Assembly: GCA_934675095.1 (NCBI GenBank) | Contig: CAKUPC010000056.1 | Coordinates: forward strand, 1-8,590 | Length of the DNA stretch: 8,590 bases | Origin: an uncultured Bacteroidales bacterium | GTDB taxonomy: Bacteria > Bacteroidota > Bacteroidia > Bacteroidales > UBA932 | Direction: 5' to 3' | Shown here: positions 1-7,265 of the stretch, piece by piece | Numbering within the stretch: the stretch's first letter is position 1 | How the letters are laid out: each line of letters begins with the position of its first letter | The notes under the pieces: generated by a model | Seen by the model: the letters and a program-made list of their open reading frames with translations, nothing else | What the model was told of the DNA's origin: nothing | Databases searched by the model: none | Translations under genes and position numbers: made by a program

Positions 1-201
1 CACGCCTACATCATCGAACTGAAGTACCTAAAGCCCGACGCGACCGAGGAGGCCGCCGCGAAGCAGTGGGACGAGGCCGTTGAACAGATAAGGGGCTACG
101 GCGAGGGCAAGGCTGTCAGGGCTCTTGCAGGAAAGGCCGCACTGCACCTGATTGTGGTACAGATCAAGGGTCACAGTCTCTACCGGATGGACGAGGTATA
201 G
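1..201 (+). CDS. PD-(D/E)XK nuclease-domain protein, C-terminal fragment (5' end outside window)
   Basis: This reading frame is open from the first base and ends at TAG (199-201), giving the last 66 residues of a longer protein. The piece begins HAYIIELKYLKPDA. The hydrophobic strand followed by E-L-K (residues 6-8 of the fragment) matches the ExK half of a PD-(D/E)XK nuclease core, and the rest (a helix with QWDEAVEQIRGYG, then strand LHLIVVQIKG) matches the usual end of the Bacteroidota family that joins an AAA-ATPase-like N-terminal domain to this nuclease fold (PDDEXK_9-like). Members are very common in gut Bacteroidales, often in many copies; their role is unknown. The ATPase part and the catalytic Asp lie upstream of the window. 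It converges with the regulator gene and shows no link to the efflux operon. The family assignment rests on a short segment. Confidence 0.75.
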   Translation, partial: HAYIIELKYLKPDATEEAAAKQWDEAVEQIRGYGEGKAVRALAGKAALHLIVVQIKGHSLYRMDEV

Positions 202-283
202 TTTTCGACGGACTTAGCGGACTGTCCAGAGACTGTTTCTGACATAGCCTCTGGCCATGCAGGCGCATTCGGGACGATGTCGG

Positions 284-1138
284 TTACAGATCCTGGAGGC
301 TGCGGCGGTAGTCGGACAGGGACATGGCGGCCTGGCGGCGGAAGAAGCGGCCGAGGTAGGACTGGTCCGGGAAGCTGAGGCGGTCAGCAATTTCCTGAAG
401 TGACATCTCGGAAAAGGTCAGAAGAATCTTGATTTCCTGAACAATCACATAATCAATGAGTTCCTTGGGAGAGTCACCGGAAACCGCGTGGGTGATGCCC
501 GCGAGGTAGCGCGGTGTGATGCAGAGGCGGTCGGCATACCACGCGACGTCGCGGTGACGCCGGCATTCGGAGTTCACGAGGTTCATGAAACGCCCGTAGA
601 GTTCCTCCCGGCGGGAGTTCGGACGCGGTTTCGAGTCGTCGGCATGGCGCAGCACCTTGTCATAGACGTCGAGGCTGAATCCGCGCAGGAGGTTCATGGC
701 GATGAGGTTGCGGTAGCTGTTGTGGCGGTCGGACTGGATGTCGCTGAGAATGGTGAAGTAGGCCAGGGTCTTGTCCGCGCTGCCGCTGTGGTGGTAAATC
801 GGGTTTTCATAGACCCGGTTGAAGAATATGGAGTCGAAGCGCATGAATGCCTGATTGGAAATCGATCGTGAAAAAATGAACATACGAACGACGAAATCAC
901 GGCTTGTGCTTCTTATGGAAAAGACGAGGTCACTGAGCATAAAGGCCTCGCTTCCGGCAGAAATGTCATAATCCTTAGTGTCTATGCTGAACACTGCGGT
1001 TCCATTCATGCAAAGGGCTATCATGGTGCAGTTCAGGCGGATGGGGTCCGATGTCAGTTCCTCGGATGTCAGTTCACGCACCCAAAAACCATCGCTGCCG
1101 GTCAGCGAGTCTTCGATATATTCCTTCAATTTTTTCAT
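284..1138 (-). CDS. AraC-family transcriptional regulator, probable regulator of the divergent RND efflux operon
   Basis: A 284-residue DNA-binding regulator. Residues about 1-170 form a divergent cupin-like sensing domain. Residues about 185-284 are the AraC DNA-binding domain with two helix-turn-helix units: the first around DVAWYADRLCITPRYLAG (about 197-214), the second around SLQEIADRLSFPDQSYLGRFF (about 246-266). The usual closing TGMSPSEYR is AAMSLSDYR here, with Gly and Pro replaced. The start chosen is the ATG at 1138-1136, preceded by AAAAGGGAAT as ribosome binding site. An ATG 90 bases further up (1228) is in frame, but it would add residues encoded by the regulator's own promoter, and the family usually begins close to the chosen Met. 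The gene is transcribed away from the efflux operon and shares its promoter region, so it probably controls the operon and perhaps itself. Effector unknown. Confidence 0.92.
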   Translation of the reverse strand: MKKLKEYIEDSLTGSDGFWVRELTSEELTSDPIRLNCTMIALCMNGTAVFSIDTKDYDISAGSEAFMLSDLVFSIRSTSRDFVVRMFIFSRSISNQAFMRFDSIFFNRVYENPIYHHSGSADKTLAYFTILSDIQSDRHNSYRNLIAMNLLRGFSLDVYDKVLRHADDSKPRPNSRREELYGRFMNLVNSECRRHRDVAWYADRLCITPRYLAGITHAVSGDSPKELIDYVIVQEIKILLTFSEMSLQEIADRLSFPDQSYLGRFFRRQAAMSLSDYRRSLQDL

Positions 1139-1165
1139 ATTCCCTTTTCTCACACTTCGCAGGGA

Positions 1166-1198
1166 CAAAGTTAGAGTTTTTGTTCCGATTTTGAACAA
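1166..1198 (-). promoter_or_regulatory. Bacteroidota-type promoter for the AraC-family regulator
   Basis: Read on the - strand, TAACTTTG (1173-1166) matches the Bacteroidota -7 consensus TAnnTTTG exactly. A TTG (1198-1196) lies 22 bases further upstream, close to the usual 19-21 for the -33 element. Transcription would start near 1158-1160, leaving a leader of about 20 bases before the ATG at 1138. This supports the shorter start for the regulator. The -33 element overlaps the palindrome and direct repeat described at 1180-1220, so binding there could affect this promoter too. Confidence 0.6.
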
Positions 1199-1220
1199 TT
1201 CACACGAAATTTTGAAATTC
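1180..1220. promoter_or_regulatory. Candidate operator: direct repeat with 21-bp period plus overlapping palindrome
   Basis: The octamer ATTTTGAA occurs at 1188-1195 and again at 1209-1216, exactly 21 bp (two helical turns) apart. The similarity extends on both sides (CGATTTTGAACAATTC against CGAAATTTTGAAATTC). AraC-family proteins typically bind direct half-sites with this spacing on one face of the helix. The left copy overlaps a perfect palindrome TTGTTC-N7-GAACAA (1180-1198). The right copy ends just before the weak -33 element of the efflux promoter. Seen: the repeats and their spacing. Inferred: that the neighbouring regulator binds them. The region is AT-rich, so chance similarity is possible. 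Confidence 0.5.
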
Positions 1221-1248
1221 GCGGACATAGTTTTTTGCTGTACCTTTG
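1218..1248 (+). promoter_or_regulatory. Bacteroidota-type promoter for the efflux operon
   Basis: TACCTTTG (1241-1248) matches the -7 consensus TAnnTTTG exactly and sits in the typical context TTTTTTGCTG-TACCTTTGCA. Nineteen bases upstream is TTCG (1218-1221), a one-mismatch version of the -33 element TTTG. Transcription should start near 1254-1256, giving a leader of about 67 bases before the adaptor ATG at 1322. A good -7 with a weak -33 fits a promoter that needs an activator, and the repeat at 1188-1216 lies where one would bind. Confidence 0.65.
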
Positions 1249-1321
1249 CACCCGCTTTCCGAAATTCGACGAAGATGCCGGCATCGGGAAAGAACTTGAA
1301 ACAGTGTAAATTATAGATAAG

Positions 1322-2428
1322 ATGAAAAGTAGTGGTGTATTTATTGCGGCGGCATTGGGCTGCCTTTTGTCAGTTGCAGGGTGCGGAAACGGCGGCAACG
1401 GCAACGGAGCGCAGGAGAATGAGTTTCCGACAATGAAGGTGACGACGGCGGATGTCGTTCTTTCAGAGCGTTATCCGGCGACGATTCAGGGACGGCAGGA
1501 CATCGAAATCCGTCCGCAGGTTTCGGGGACAATCTCAAAGGTGAATGTCAAAGAAGGTCAGAAGGTCCGCAAGGGGCAGTCCCTCTTCATCATAGACCAG
1601 GTGCCGTTCAAGGCCGCTCTCCAGATGGCTCAGGCAAATGTGGAGTCCGCTAATGCGGGAGTGGCCACGGCGCAGCTTCTCTACGACAGCCGCCGGGAGC
1701 TTTTCAACAAGAACGTCATTTCCGAATTTGACCTGCTCACGGCAAAGAACCAGCTGCTCACGGCAAAGGCGGGCCTCGCGCAGGCACAGGCGCAGCTCGT
1801 GAACGCGGAGAACAACATGAGCTACACACAGGTTCTCAGCCCTGCAGACGGCGTGGTCGGGACACTTCCGTTCAGAGAGGGCGCACTCGTTTCCCCGAGC
1901 ACCATGACCCCGCTCACGACGGTGTCCGACAATTCGCAGATGTATGTATATTACTCTCTGTCAGAGACTAAGCTGCTCGAACTCACGGTGCGGCACGGCA
2001 GCATGGACGAGGTTCTCGCAGGGCTTCCGGAAGTGAGCCTCGAACTCGCGGACGGCAGCATATATCCTCAGACCGGCAGGATTGAGTCCATCAGCGGCGT
2101 CATCGACCCGAACACGGCGAGCGTCTCCGTAAGGGCCGTGTTCCCCAACAAGGGCGGAATTCTCCACAGCGGGGCTTCCGGAAGGGTGGTTCTGGAGACG
2201 ACCCTCAAGGATGCCCTCGTCATCCCGTGCAGCGTCACGTTCGAGCTTCAGGACCTCATCTGCGCCTGGAAGGTCGAGGACGGCAAGGCTGTCATGGCCA
2301 AGCTTTCGGTGCGCCTCACCGACGACGGAAAAAATTATGTCGTGAAATCAGGATTGTCAGAAGGCGACACTATTGTTTCCGAAGGTGTCGGTCTTATCCA
2401 TGACGGAGAAATAATCAAAGGAGAATAA
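1322..2428 (+). CDS. Efflux RND transporter periplasmic adaptor subunit (membrane fusion lipoprotein)
   Basis: A 368-residue AcrA/MexA-type adaptor that links the inner-membrane pump to the outer-membrane channel in the periplasm. The N-terminus is a lipoprotein signal: MKSS, a hydrophobic stretch, then lipobox VAGC with Cys21, followed by a Gly/Asn-rich linker. The first lipoyl half lies around residues 67-90 (SGTISKVNVKEGQKVRKGQ), the alpha-helical hairpin around 97-168 (Ala/Gln-rich, LTAKNQLLTAKAGLAQAQAQL), the second lipoyl half around 177-193 (DGVVGTLPFREGALV), then the beta-barrel and membrane-proximal domains. Length is normal for the family. No strong Shine-Dalgarno precedes the ATG, only A-rich sequence, which is common in Bacteroidota. 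It is the first gene of the operon, and its stop is 4 bases before the transporter start. Substrates cannot be read from the sequence. Confidence 0.96.
   Translation: MKSSGVFIAAALGCLLSVAGCGNGGNGNGAQENEFPTMKVTTADVVLSERYPATIQGRQDIEIRPQVSGTISKVNVKEGQKVRKGQSLFIIDQVPFKAALQMAQANVESANAGVATAQLLYDSRRELFNKNVISEFDLLTAKNQLLTAKAGLAQAQAQLVNAENNMSYTQVLSPADGVVGTLPFREGALVSPSTMTPLTTVSDNSQMYVYYSLSETKLLELTVRHGSMDEVLAGLPEVSLELADGSIYPQTGRIESISGVIDPNTASVSVRAVFPNKGGILHSGASGRVVLETTLKDALVIPCSVTFELQDLICAWKVEDGKAVMAKLSVRLTDDGKNYVVKSGLSEGDTIVSEGVGLIHDGEIIKGE
2417..2423 (+). promoter_or_regulatory. Shine-Dalgarno site of the RND transporter gene
   Basis: AAAGGAG lies 9 bases before the ATG at 2433, inside the last codons of the adaptor gene. 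The placement suggests translational coupling of adaptor and transporter and fixes the transporter start at MNIKTFIERPVLSS, the standard beginning of the family. Confidence 0.75.
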
Positions 2429-2432
2429 CAAG

Positions 2433-5400
2433 ATGAATATCAAGACATTTATTGAGCGGCCGGTGCTTTCGTCGGTCATTTCAATCGTCATAGTCCTCGC
2501 GGGTCTCATCGCCGTGAAGACACTCCCTGTCGAGCAGTTCCCGGACATCGCGCCGCCTACCATCATGGTGATGACGTCCTACCCCGGTGCAAGCGCGGAG
2601 ACGGTTCAGAAGTCGGTCATCGCCCCTATCGAGGAGGCCATCAACGGCGTGGAGAACATGGACTATATGTCCTCGACCGCTACCAACTCCGGAAGCGTCG
2701 AGATTATGGTCTATTTCCGTCAGGGAACCGACCCTGATATGGCCGCGGTGAACGTCCAGAACAGGATTTCGCAGGCAACCGGCTCACTTCCGGCGGAGGT
2801 CAACCAGATTGGCGTCACGACCGTGAAGAGGCAGAACAGCATGATTAAGGTCATCGACCTGCACGCCACGCCGGAGAGCGGCTACGACACGAAGTTCCTC
2901 GCAAACTACGCCGACCTCAACATCGAGCCTCAGCTCAAGCGAATCAAGGGAGTGGGAAGCGTCGTGCTCCTGTCAGACAAATACGCCATGCGAATCTGGT
3001 TCAACCCGGCGGCGATGGCGCACTACCATCTGATTCCGAGCGACATAACCGGAGTGCTTGCTGAACAGAACATCGAGTCCGCGACCGGCTCGTTCGGCGA
3101 GAGTTCGGGGTCGTCGTTTGAGTACATAATGAAATATTCCGGAAGAAAGCAGACCCCTGAGGAATTCGGCGAACTCGTAATCAGCGCACTCCCTGACGGA
3201 GAGGTGCTCAGGCTCAGGGACGTCGCGCACATAGAGCTCGGAGTCGAGTCATACGGATATAAATCCACCACCGACGGGCATCCGGGAGTGGAGATGATGA
3301 TATTCCAGGTAGCTGGTTCCAACGCCACGCAGGTCGTTAACGACATCGACGCGCTCATCGACGAGGCACGCGAGACCATGCCGGAGGGTCTGATGATTGA
3401 CTCCATGCTGAGCGTCAACGACTTCCTCTACGCATCCATCAAGGAAGTGGTCAAGTCGCTGCTTCTCGCGATTCTTCTCGTCGTCCTCGTCGTGTATTTC
3501 TTCCTTCAGGACTTCAGGGCGACGCTCGTCCCGACGGTCTCCATTTTCGTCGCAATCATCGGTACTTTCGCGTTCATGGCCGTGGCCGGGTTCACAATCA
3601 ACCTGCTGACCCTCTTCGCGCTCGTGCTCGCCATCGGTACGGTGGTGGATAACGCGATTGTCGTCGTGGAGGCGGTGCAGGCCAAGCTCGAAATGGGCTA
3701 CACCTCGTCGATGCAGGCCACCAAGGACGCGATGGGCGGCATCACCGCGGCGATTCTCACCGCCACGATTGTGTTCATGGCGGTGTTCATCCCCGTCTCG
3801 ATGATGGGCGGAACCTCCGGAGCGTTCTACACTCAGTTCGGCATAACGATGGCCGTCGCGGTCGGCATCTCGGCTGTCAACGCCCTCACCCTCGCCCCGG
3901 CGCTCTGCGCCATATTGCTAAAGCCATACGTCAATGAAAACGGAGAGGAGGTGGATTCCTTCTCGGCAAGGTTCAGGAAAAAGTTCACGACGGCCTTCGA
4001 CAAGGTTGTCGATAAGTATAAGAACGGCGTGAAGTTCTTCATCAAGCGCAGCTGGCTCGTGTGGACGATTGTCGCCGCCTGCGTGGCGCTTCTCGTCTGG
4101 CTGATGTCAACGACGAAGACCGGTCTCGTGCCGAACGAGGACATGGGCAACATCATGGTAGAGCTTCAGATGGCTCCGGGCACATCGCTCCAGAGCACGA
4201 ACGACGTCCTGATGAAGGCATACGACAGGATAAAGGATATTCCGGAAATCGAAATCACATCGACAGTTTCCGGATATGGGCTCATCTCAGGCTCGGGCTC
4301 GTCATACGCCAGCCTCACCATAAAGCTCACCGACTGGTCGAAGCGAAAGGGCAAGGAACACGACGTGAACGCGGTGATAGGCAAGATGATGGCGCGAATG
4401 TCGGACATCAAGGAGGCGACGATTATCCCTATGGCACCGCCTATGATCAACGGCTACGGCATGACCAACGGTTTCGAGATGTACCTTCAGGACAAGACCG
4501 GCGGCGACGTGAACACGTTCTTCGGGATTTCACAGGATTTCCTTTCGGAGCTTCGCAAGAGGCCGGAAATCGCCGAGGCGTACTCGTCCTTCAACCCGAA
4601 CTTCCCGCAGTATCTCGTGGATGTGGATCCGGCGAAGTGCAAGATTGCCGGCGTCTCCCCGGCGACGGTGCTCTCGACTGTCGCCGGCTACTACGGAGGC
4701 CAGTATGTCTCAAACATCAACCGCTTCTCGCGTGTCTATCGTGTGATGATTCAGACAGATCCGAAGTACAGGATGACTCCTCAGACTCTCGACGCGACCA
4801 TGGTGCGCGTGAACAACGGAGAGATGGCCCCTCTGAGCCAGTTCGTGAAGCTCACCAAGGTTTATGGTCCGCAGACGCTCACGAGGTTCAACATGTACAA
4901 CGCCATTGCGGTGAACGGCTCGGCTGCCGACGGGTATTCTTCCGGCGACGCGATTCGCGCAGTGAAGGAGGTCGCCTCGCAGACTCTCCCGAGAAACTAC
5001 GGCTACGAGTTCTCCGGCCTTGCACGCGAGGAGGAACGCAGCTCAAGCAACTCACTCTACATCTACCTCATCTGCATCGTGCTCATCTACCTGATTCTCT
5101 GCGCGTTCTACGAAAGTTTCCTCATTCCGCTCGCCGTCATCGTCTCGGTGCCTTGCGGAATCATGGGAAGCTTCCTCTTCGCCAAGCTGTTCGGCCTTGA
5201 GAACAACATCTATCTCCAGACCGGTGTCATCATGCTCATCGGACTGCTCGCCAAGACCGCCATCCTCATCACCGAGTACGCGTCCTCAAGGCGCAAGGCC
5301 GGCATGAGCGTGAAGCAGGCCGCCATCGGAGCCGCGAAGGTCCGTCTCCGCCCTATCCTGATGACCGCCCTGACGATGGTCTTCGGCATGATTCCGATGA

Positions 5401-5651
5401 TGTTCGCGAGCGGTGTCGGCGCAAACGGCAACTCTGCCCTCGGAACGGGCGCGGTCGGAGGTATGCTCATGGGCACGCTGATTCTCCTCTTCCTCGTGCC
5501 GTCGCTTTTCGTGACCTTCGAGAACCTTGAGGAACGGTTCAAGCCCATAAAGTTCGAGAAATCAGAGGATTCGTCCATATCCGAGGAGATAGAGGGCGTC
5601 CGCGAAATGAAGCGCCTCAAAGGCGAGGCCGACAACACGGAAAGACTTTAG
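2433..5651 (+). CDS. Efflux RND transporter permease subunit (HAE-1 family, AcrB-like)
   Basis: A 1072-residue inner-membrane transporter that should work as a trimer, taking substrates from the periplasm or outer leaflet and passing them to the outer-membrane channel. Twelve membrane segments are visible in the two usual blocks: TM1 about 11-29, TM2-TM6 about 336-495, TM7 about 537-559, TM8-TM12 about 872-1030, with large periplasmic loops between TM1/TM2 and TM7/TM8. Family signatures include FPDIAPPTIMV near the start, GLVPNEDMGN after TM7, and RLRPILMTALT at TM11. Proton-relay positions by AcrB alignment: Asp407 is Asp406 here, Lys940 is Lys941, Thr978 is Thr978, and Arg971 is kept, but Asp408 is Asn407 (VVDNAIVVVE) and Asn941 is Thr942 (AKTAIL). 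Length is normal and the frame is uninterrupted. A charged 40-residue tail follows TM12. Substrate unknown; multidrug or host-compound export is a guess from the family. Confidence 0.97.
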   Translation: MNIKTFIERPVLSSVISIVIVLAGLIAVKTLPVEQFPDIAPPTIMVMTSYPGASAETVQKSVIAPIEEAINGVENMDYMSSTATNSGSVEIMVYFRQGTDPDMAAVNVQNRISQATGSLPAEVNQIGVTTVKRQNSMIKVIDLHATPESGYDTKFLANYADLNIEPQLKRIKGVGSVVLLSDKYAMRIWFNPAAMAHYHLIPSDITGVLAEQNIESATGSFGESSGSSFEYIMKYSGRKQTPEEFGELVISALPDGEVLRLRDVAHIELGVESYGYKSTTDGHPGVEMMIFQVAGSNATQVVNDIDALIDEARETMPEGLMIDSMLSVNDFLYASIKEVVKSLLLAILLVVLVVYFFLQDFRATLVPTVSIFVAIIGTFAFMAVAGFTINLLTLFALVLAIGTVVDNAIVVVEAVQAKLEMGYTSSMQATKDAMGGITAAILTATIVFMAVFIPVSMMGGTSGAFYTQFGITMAVAVGISAVNALTLAPALCAILLKPYVNENGEEVDSFSARFRKKFTTAFDKVVDKYKNGVKFFIKRSWLVWTIVAACVALLVWLMSTTKTGLVPNEDMGNIMVELQMAPGTSLQSTNDVLMKAYDRIKDIPEIEITSTVSGYGLISGSGSSYASLTIKLTDWSKRKGKEHDVNAVIGKMMARMSDIKEATIIPMAPPMINGYGMTNGFEMYLQDKTGGDVNTFFGISQDFLSELRKRPEIAEAYSSFNPNFPQYLVDVDPAKCKIAGVSPATVLSTVAGYYGGQYVSNINRFSRVYRVMIQTDPKYRMTPQTLDATMVRVNNGEMAPLSQFVKLTKVYGPQTLTRFNMYNAIAVNGSAADGYSSGDAIRAVKEVASQTLPRNYGYEFSGLAREEERSSSNSLYIYLICIVLIYLILCAFYESFLIPLAVIVSVPCGIMGSFLFAKLFGLENNIYLQTGVIMLIGLLAKTAILITEYASSRRKAGMSVKQAAIGAAKVRLRPILMTALTMVFGMIPMMFASGVGANGNSALGTGAVGGMLMGTLILLFLVPSLFVTFENLEERFKPIKFEKSEDSSISEEIEGVREMKRLKGEADNTERL

Positions 5652-5664
5652 GTCATTTCGACCG
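5652..5664 (+). repeat. 13-bp partial copy of the intergenic repeat end
   Basis: GTCATTTCGACCG directly follows the TAG stop of the transporter gene and recurs unchanged at 5684-5696, in the left arm of the hairpin element, 32 bases downstream. It looks like a stub of a second, decayed element copy or a duplicated end. The 19 bases between the copies show nothing else. Confidence 0.6.
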
Positions 5665-5681
5665 GATTACCAAGTCACACT

Positions 5682-5778
5682 TTGTCATTTCGACCGAGCG
5701 AAGCGAGTGGAGAAATCTTAAGTCCTGACCAATCATTGACATAAGATTAAAGATGTCTCACTTCGTTCGACATGACAA
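5682..5778. repeat. Imperfect inverted-repeat (REP/MITE-like) hairpin element between RND and outer-membrane genes
   Basis: The outer arms TTGTCATTTCGA (5682-5693) and TCGACATGACAA (5767-5778) pair with one mismatch. Inside, CGAAGCGAG (left) faces CTCACTTCG (right) with one G-T pair, after bulges. The core AATCTTA (5714-5720) pairs perfectly with TAAGATT (5742-5748) across a 21-base loop. I recall sequences of this type (GTCATTTCGACCGAGCGAAGCGAG...) as dispersed intergenic repeats in Bacteroidota. No gene is inside, so it would depend on another function for movement. In the operon mRNA it would fold into a long stem just after the transporter stop, where it could shield the 3' end, promote processing, or lower expression of the downstream gene. 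There is no U-tract, so it is not a standard terminator. Confidence 0.75.
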
Positions 5779-5795
5779 GAAAAAGACAAAACAAT

Positions 5796-5801
5796 AAGGA
5801 G
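5796..5801 (+). promoter_or_regulatory. Shine-Dalgarno site of the outer-membrane channel gene
   Basis: AAGGAG lies 5 bases before the ATG at 5807 and after the hairpin element, so this gene has its own ribosome entry. It supports the start MKKAILYVAALMM. I see no TAnnTTTG promoter box in the 155-base gap. Confidence 0.7.
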
Positions 5802-5806
5802 AATAT

Positions 5807-7243
5807 ATGAAAAAAGCAATATTATATGTCGCCGCGCTGATGATGACCGTCAGCTGCGGAATATACAAAAAATATGAACGTCCAGAGACTGTCGCGGCCA
5901 ACTCCGCCCTCTTCGGCGCCGTCGTCACCGACACGACCTCCCTCGCGGACCTTGGCTGGAGTGAACTCTTCACCGACCCGCAGCTCCAGAGCCTCATCCG
6001 GACGGCGCTCGACAACAACACGGACATGAAAAAGGCCCGGCTTAGCGTAGAGCAGGCCTACGAGGGACTCCGCATGGCACGTCTCGCCTACATCCCTACT
6101 GTCGGTCTTGCCCCTCAGGGCTCTGTCGGGGGCTTCAACAGCAGCTTCCTCGACGGCGGCATCAACACCGGGGCGGCATGGAACTGGACGGTTCCGTTCA
6201 CCGCGAGCTGGGAGGTTGACATCTTCGGCAAGCTGACCAACCGCAAGCGTCAGGCGAAGGTGAACTACGACATGGCCGGAGACTACGCCCTCGCCGTCCG
6301 CACCGGTCTCATCGCCGGGGTCGCGACCCAGTACTACACCCTCCTGATGCTTGACGAGCAGCTCTCCTTCACCCGCGAGACCGTGGAGAAATACGCGAGC
6401 AGCGTGGAAGTGCTCAAGGCAATGATGTCTGCCGGAATGGCGAATCAGGTGGCCGTCTCGCAGATGGAAGGCGCACTGTGCGCCGCATCCGCCTCTGCGG
6501 AAAGCATCGCACAGTCAATCACGGAGCTTGAGAACAGCCTCTGCGCACTCCTCGGCGAGACTCCGCACGCCATAGAGCGCGGCAGTTTCGACGACTCGGT
6601 TTTCCCGGCCGAGCTGAAGACCGGAGTGCCGGCACAGCTGCTTGAACGCCGCCCGGACATACGCGCCGCCGAAAACGCCCTTGCGTCGGCCTACTACGGG
6701 GTCAATGTCGCCAAGGCCTCGCTCCTCCCTTCCATCAGCCTTTCAGGACAGGCCGGCTGGACAAACAACCTCAGCGGCACAATCATGAACCCGACAGGCC
6801 TCATCCTCGGCGCCGCGGCCTCTCTCTTCCAGCCAATCTTTCAGGGAGGAGCCCTGCGCGGTCAGCTGCGCATCTCCAAGTCGCAGATGGAGCAGGCCCG
6901 CCTGGCCCTCGTCCAGACGATTTTAGATGCCGGAGCCGAGGTCAACACCGCTCTATCGCTCTACCAGACGGCTCTGAACAAGGAGCAGTGGCGTGACCGC
7001 CAGATTGAGTCGCTGTCGTCAGCTCTGGAGAACACCGAGATGCTCATGCGCTACACCTCGACAACCTACCTTGAGGTGCTGACCGCACAGCAGTCGCTGC
7101 TCGGAGCTGAGACCGGACGGGCGGCGGACAGGCTGGAGAAGGCAACGGCGGTCATCAACCTCTACCGCGCCCTCGGCGGAGGAAATCCCTTGCCTCGAAA
7201 GGCCGAGAGCGAGGAAAGTGGTATATATGCATTGAATCAATGA
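5807..7243 (+). CDS. Efflux transporter outer-membrane factor lipoprotein (TolC/NodT family)
   Basis: A 478-residue outer-membrane channel subunit, third part of the exporter. The signal peptide ends in a lipobox-like TVSC with Cys17, followed by GIYKKYERPE, the typical start of mature Bacteroidota members. The family's two structural repeats are visible: first the GWSELFTDPQLQSLIRTAL motif (about 48-66) with the SWEVDIFGKL strand (about 133-142), then LLERRPDIRAAENALASA (about 278-295) and the FQPIFQGGALRGQL strand (about 343-356), with long Ala/Gln-rich helices between that form the periplasmic tunnel. Length is normal. Two cysteines (225 and 246) lie in the helical region, which is slightly unusual for a periplasmic segment. 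It sits in line with the transporter gene but 155 bases away because of the hairpin repeat. No clear terminator follows the stop. Confidence 0.96.
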   Translation: MKKAILYVAALMMTVSCGIYKKYERPETVAANSALFGAVVTDTTSLADLGWSELFTDPQLQSLIRTALDNNTDMKKARLSVEQAYEGLRMARLAYIPTVGLAPQGSVGGFNSSFLDGGINTGAAWNWTVPFTASWEVDIFGKLTNRKRQAKVNYDMAGDYALAVRTGLIAGVATQYYTLLMLDEQLSFTRETVEKYASSVEVLKAMMSAGMANQVAVSQMEGALCAASASAESIAQSITELENSLCALLGETPHAIERGSFDDSVFPAELKTGVPAQLLERRPDIRAAENALASAYYGVNVAKASLLPSISLSGQAGWTNNLSGTIMNPTGLILGAAASLFQPIFQGGALRGQLRISKSQMEQARLALVQTILDAGAEVNTALSLYQTALNKEQWRDRQIESLSSALENTEMLMRYTSTTYLEVLTAQQSLLGAETGRAADRLEKATAVINLYRALGGGNPLPRKAESEESGIYALNQ

Positions 7244-7265
7244 CTAGCTGACCGTAAAGGCATTG

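Noticed and set aside
226..254. Inverted repeat CCAGAG-N17-CTCTGG between the convergent nuclease-domain and regulator genes, a possible bidirectional terminator
   Set aside because: The stem is only 6 bp with a long loop and there is no T-run on either side, so it is not convincing.
488..871. 127-codon open frame on the + strand opposite the AraC-family regulator
   Set aside because: Low-complexity Val/Ala/Glu-rich translation opposite a well-supported regulator; no ribosome site or motif.
4061..5200. 379-codon open frame on the + strand inside the transporter gene, in another frame
   Set aside because: The product is rich in Arg/Gly/Asp with no domain signature, and the overlapping frame is an unmistakable RND transporter with membrane segments throughout this stretch. 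It is a by-product of G/C-ending codons.
7244..7265. Terminator after the efflux operon
   Set aside because: The 22 bases after the stop hold no stem with a T-run, and the following bases already belong to the opposite-strand gene remnant; the original terminator may have been lost with the rearrangement.
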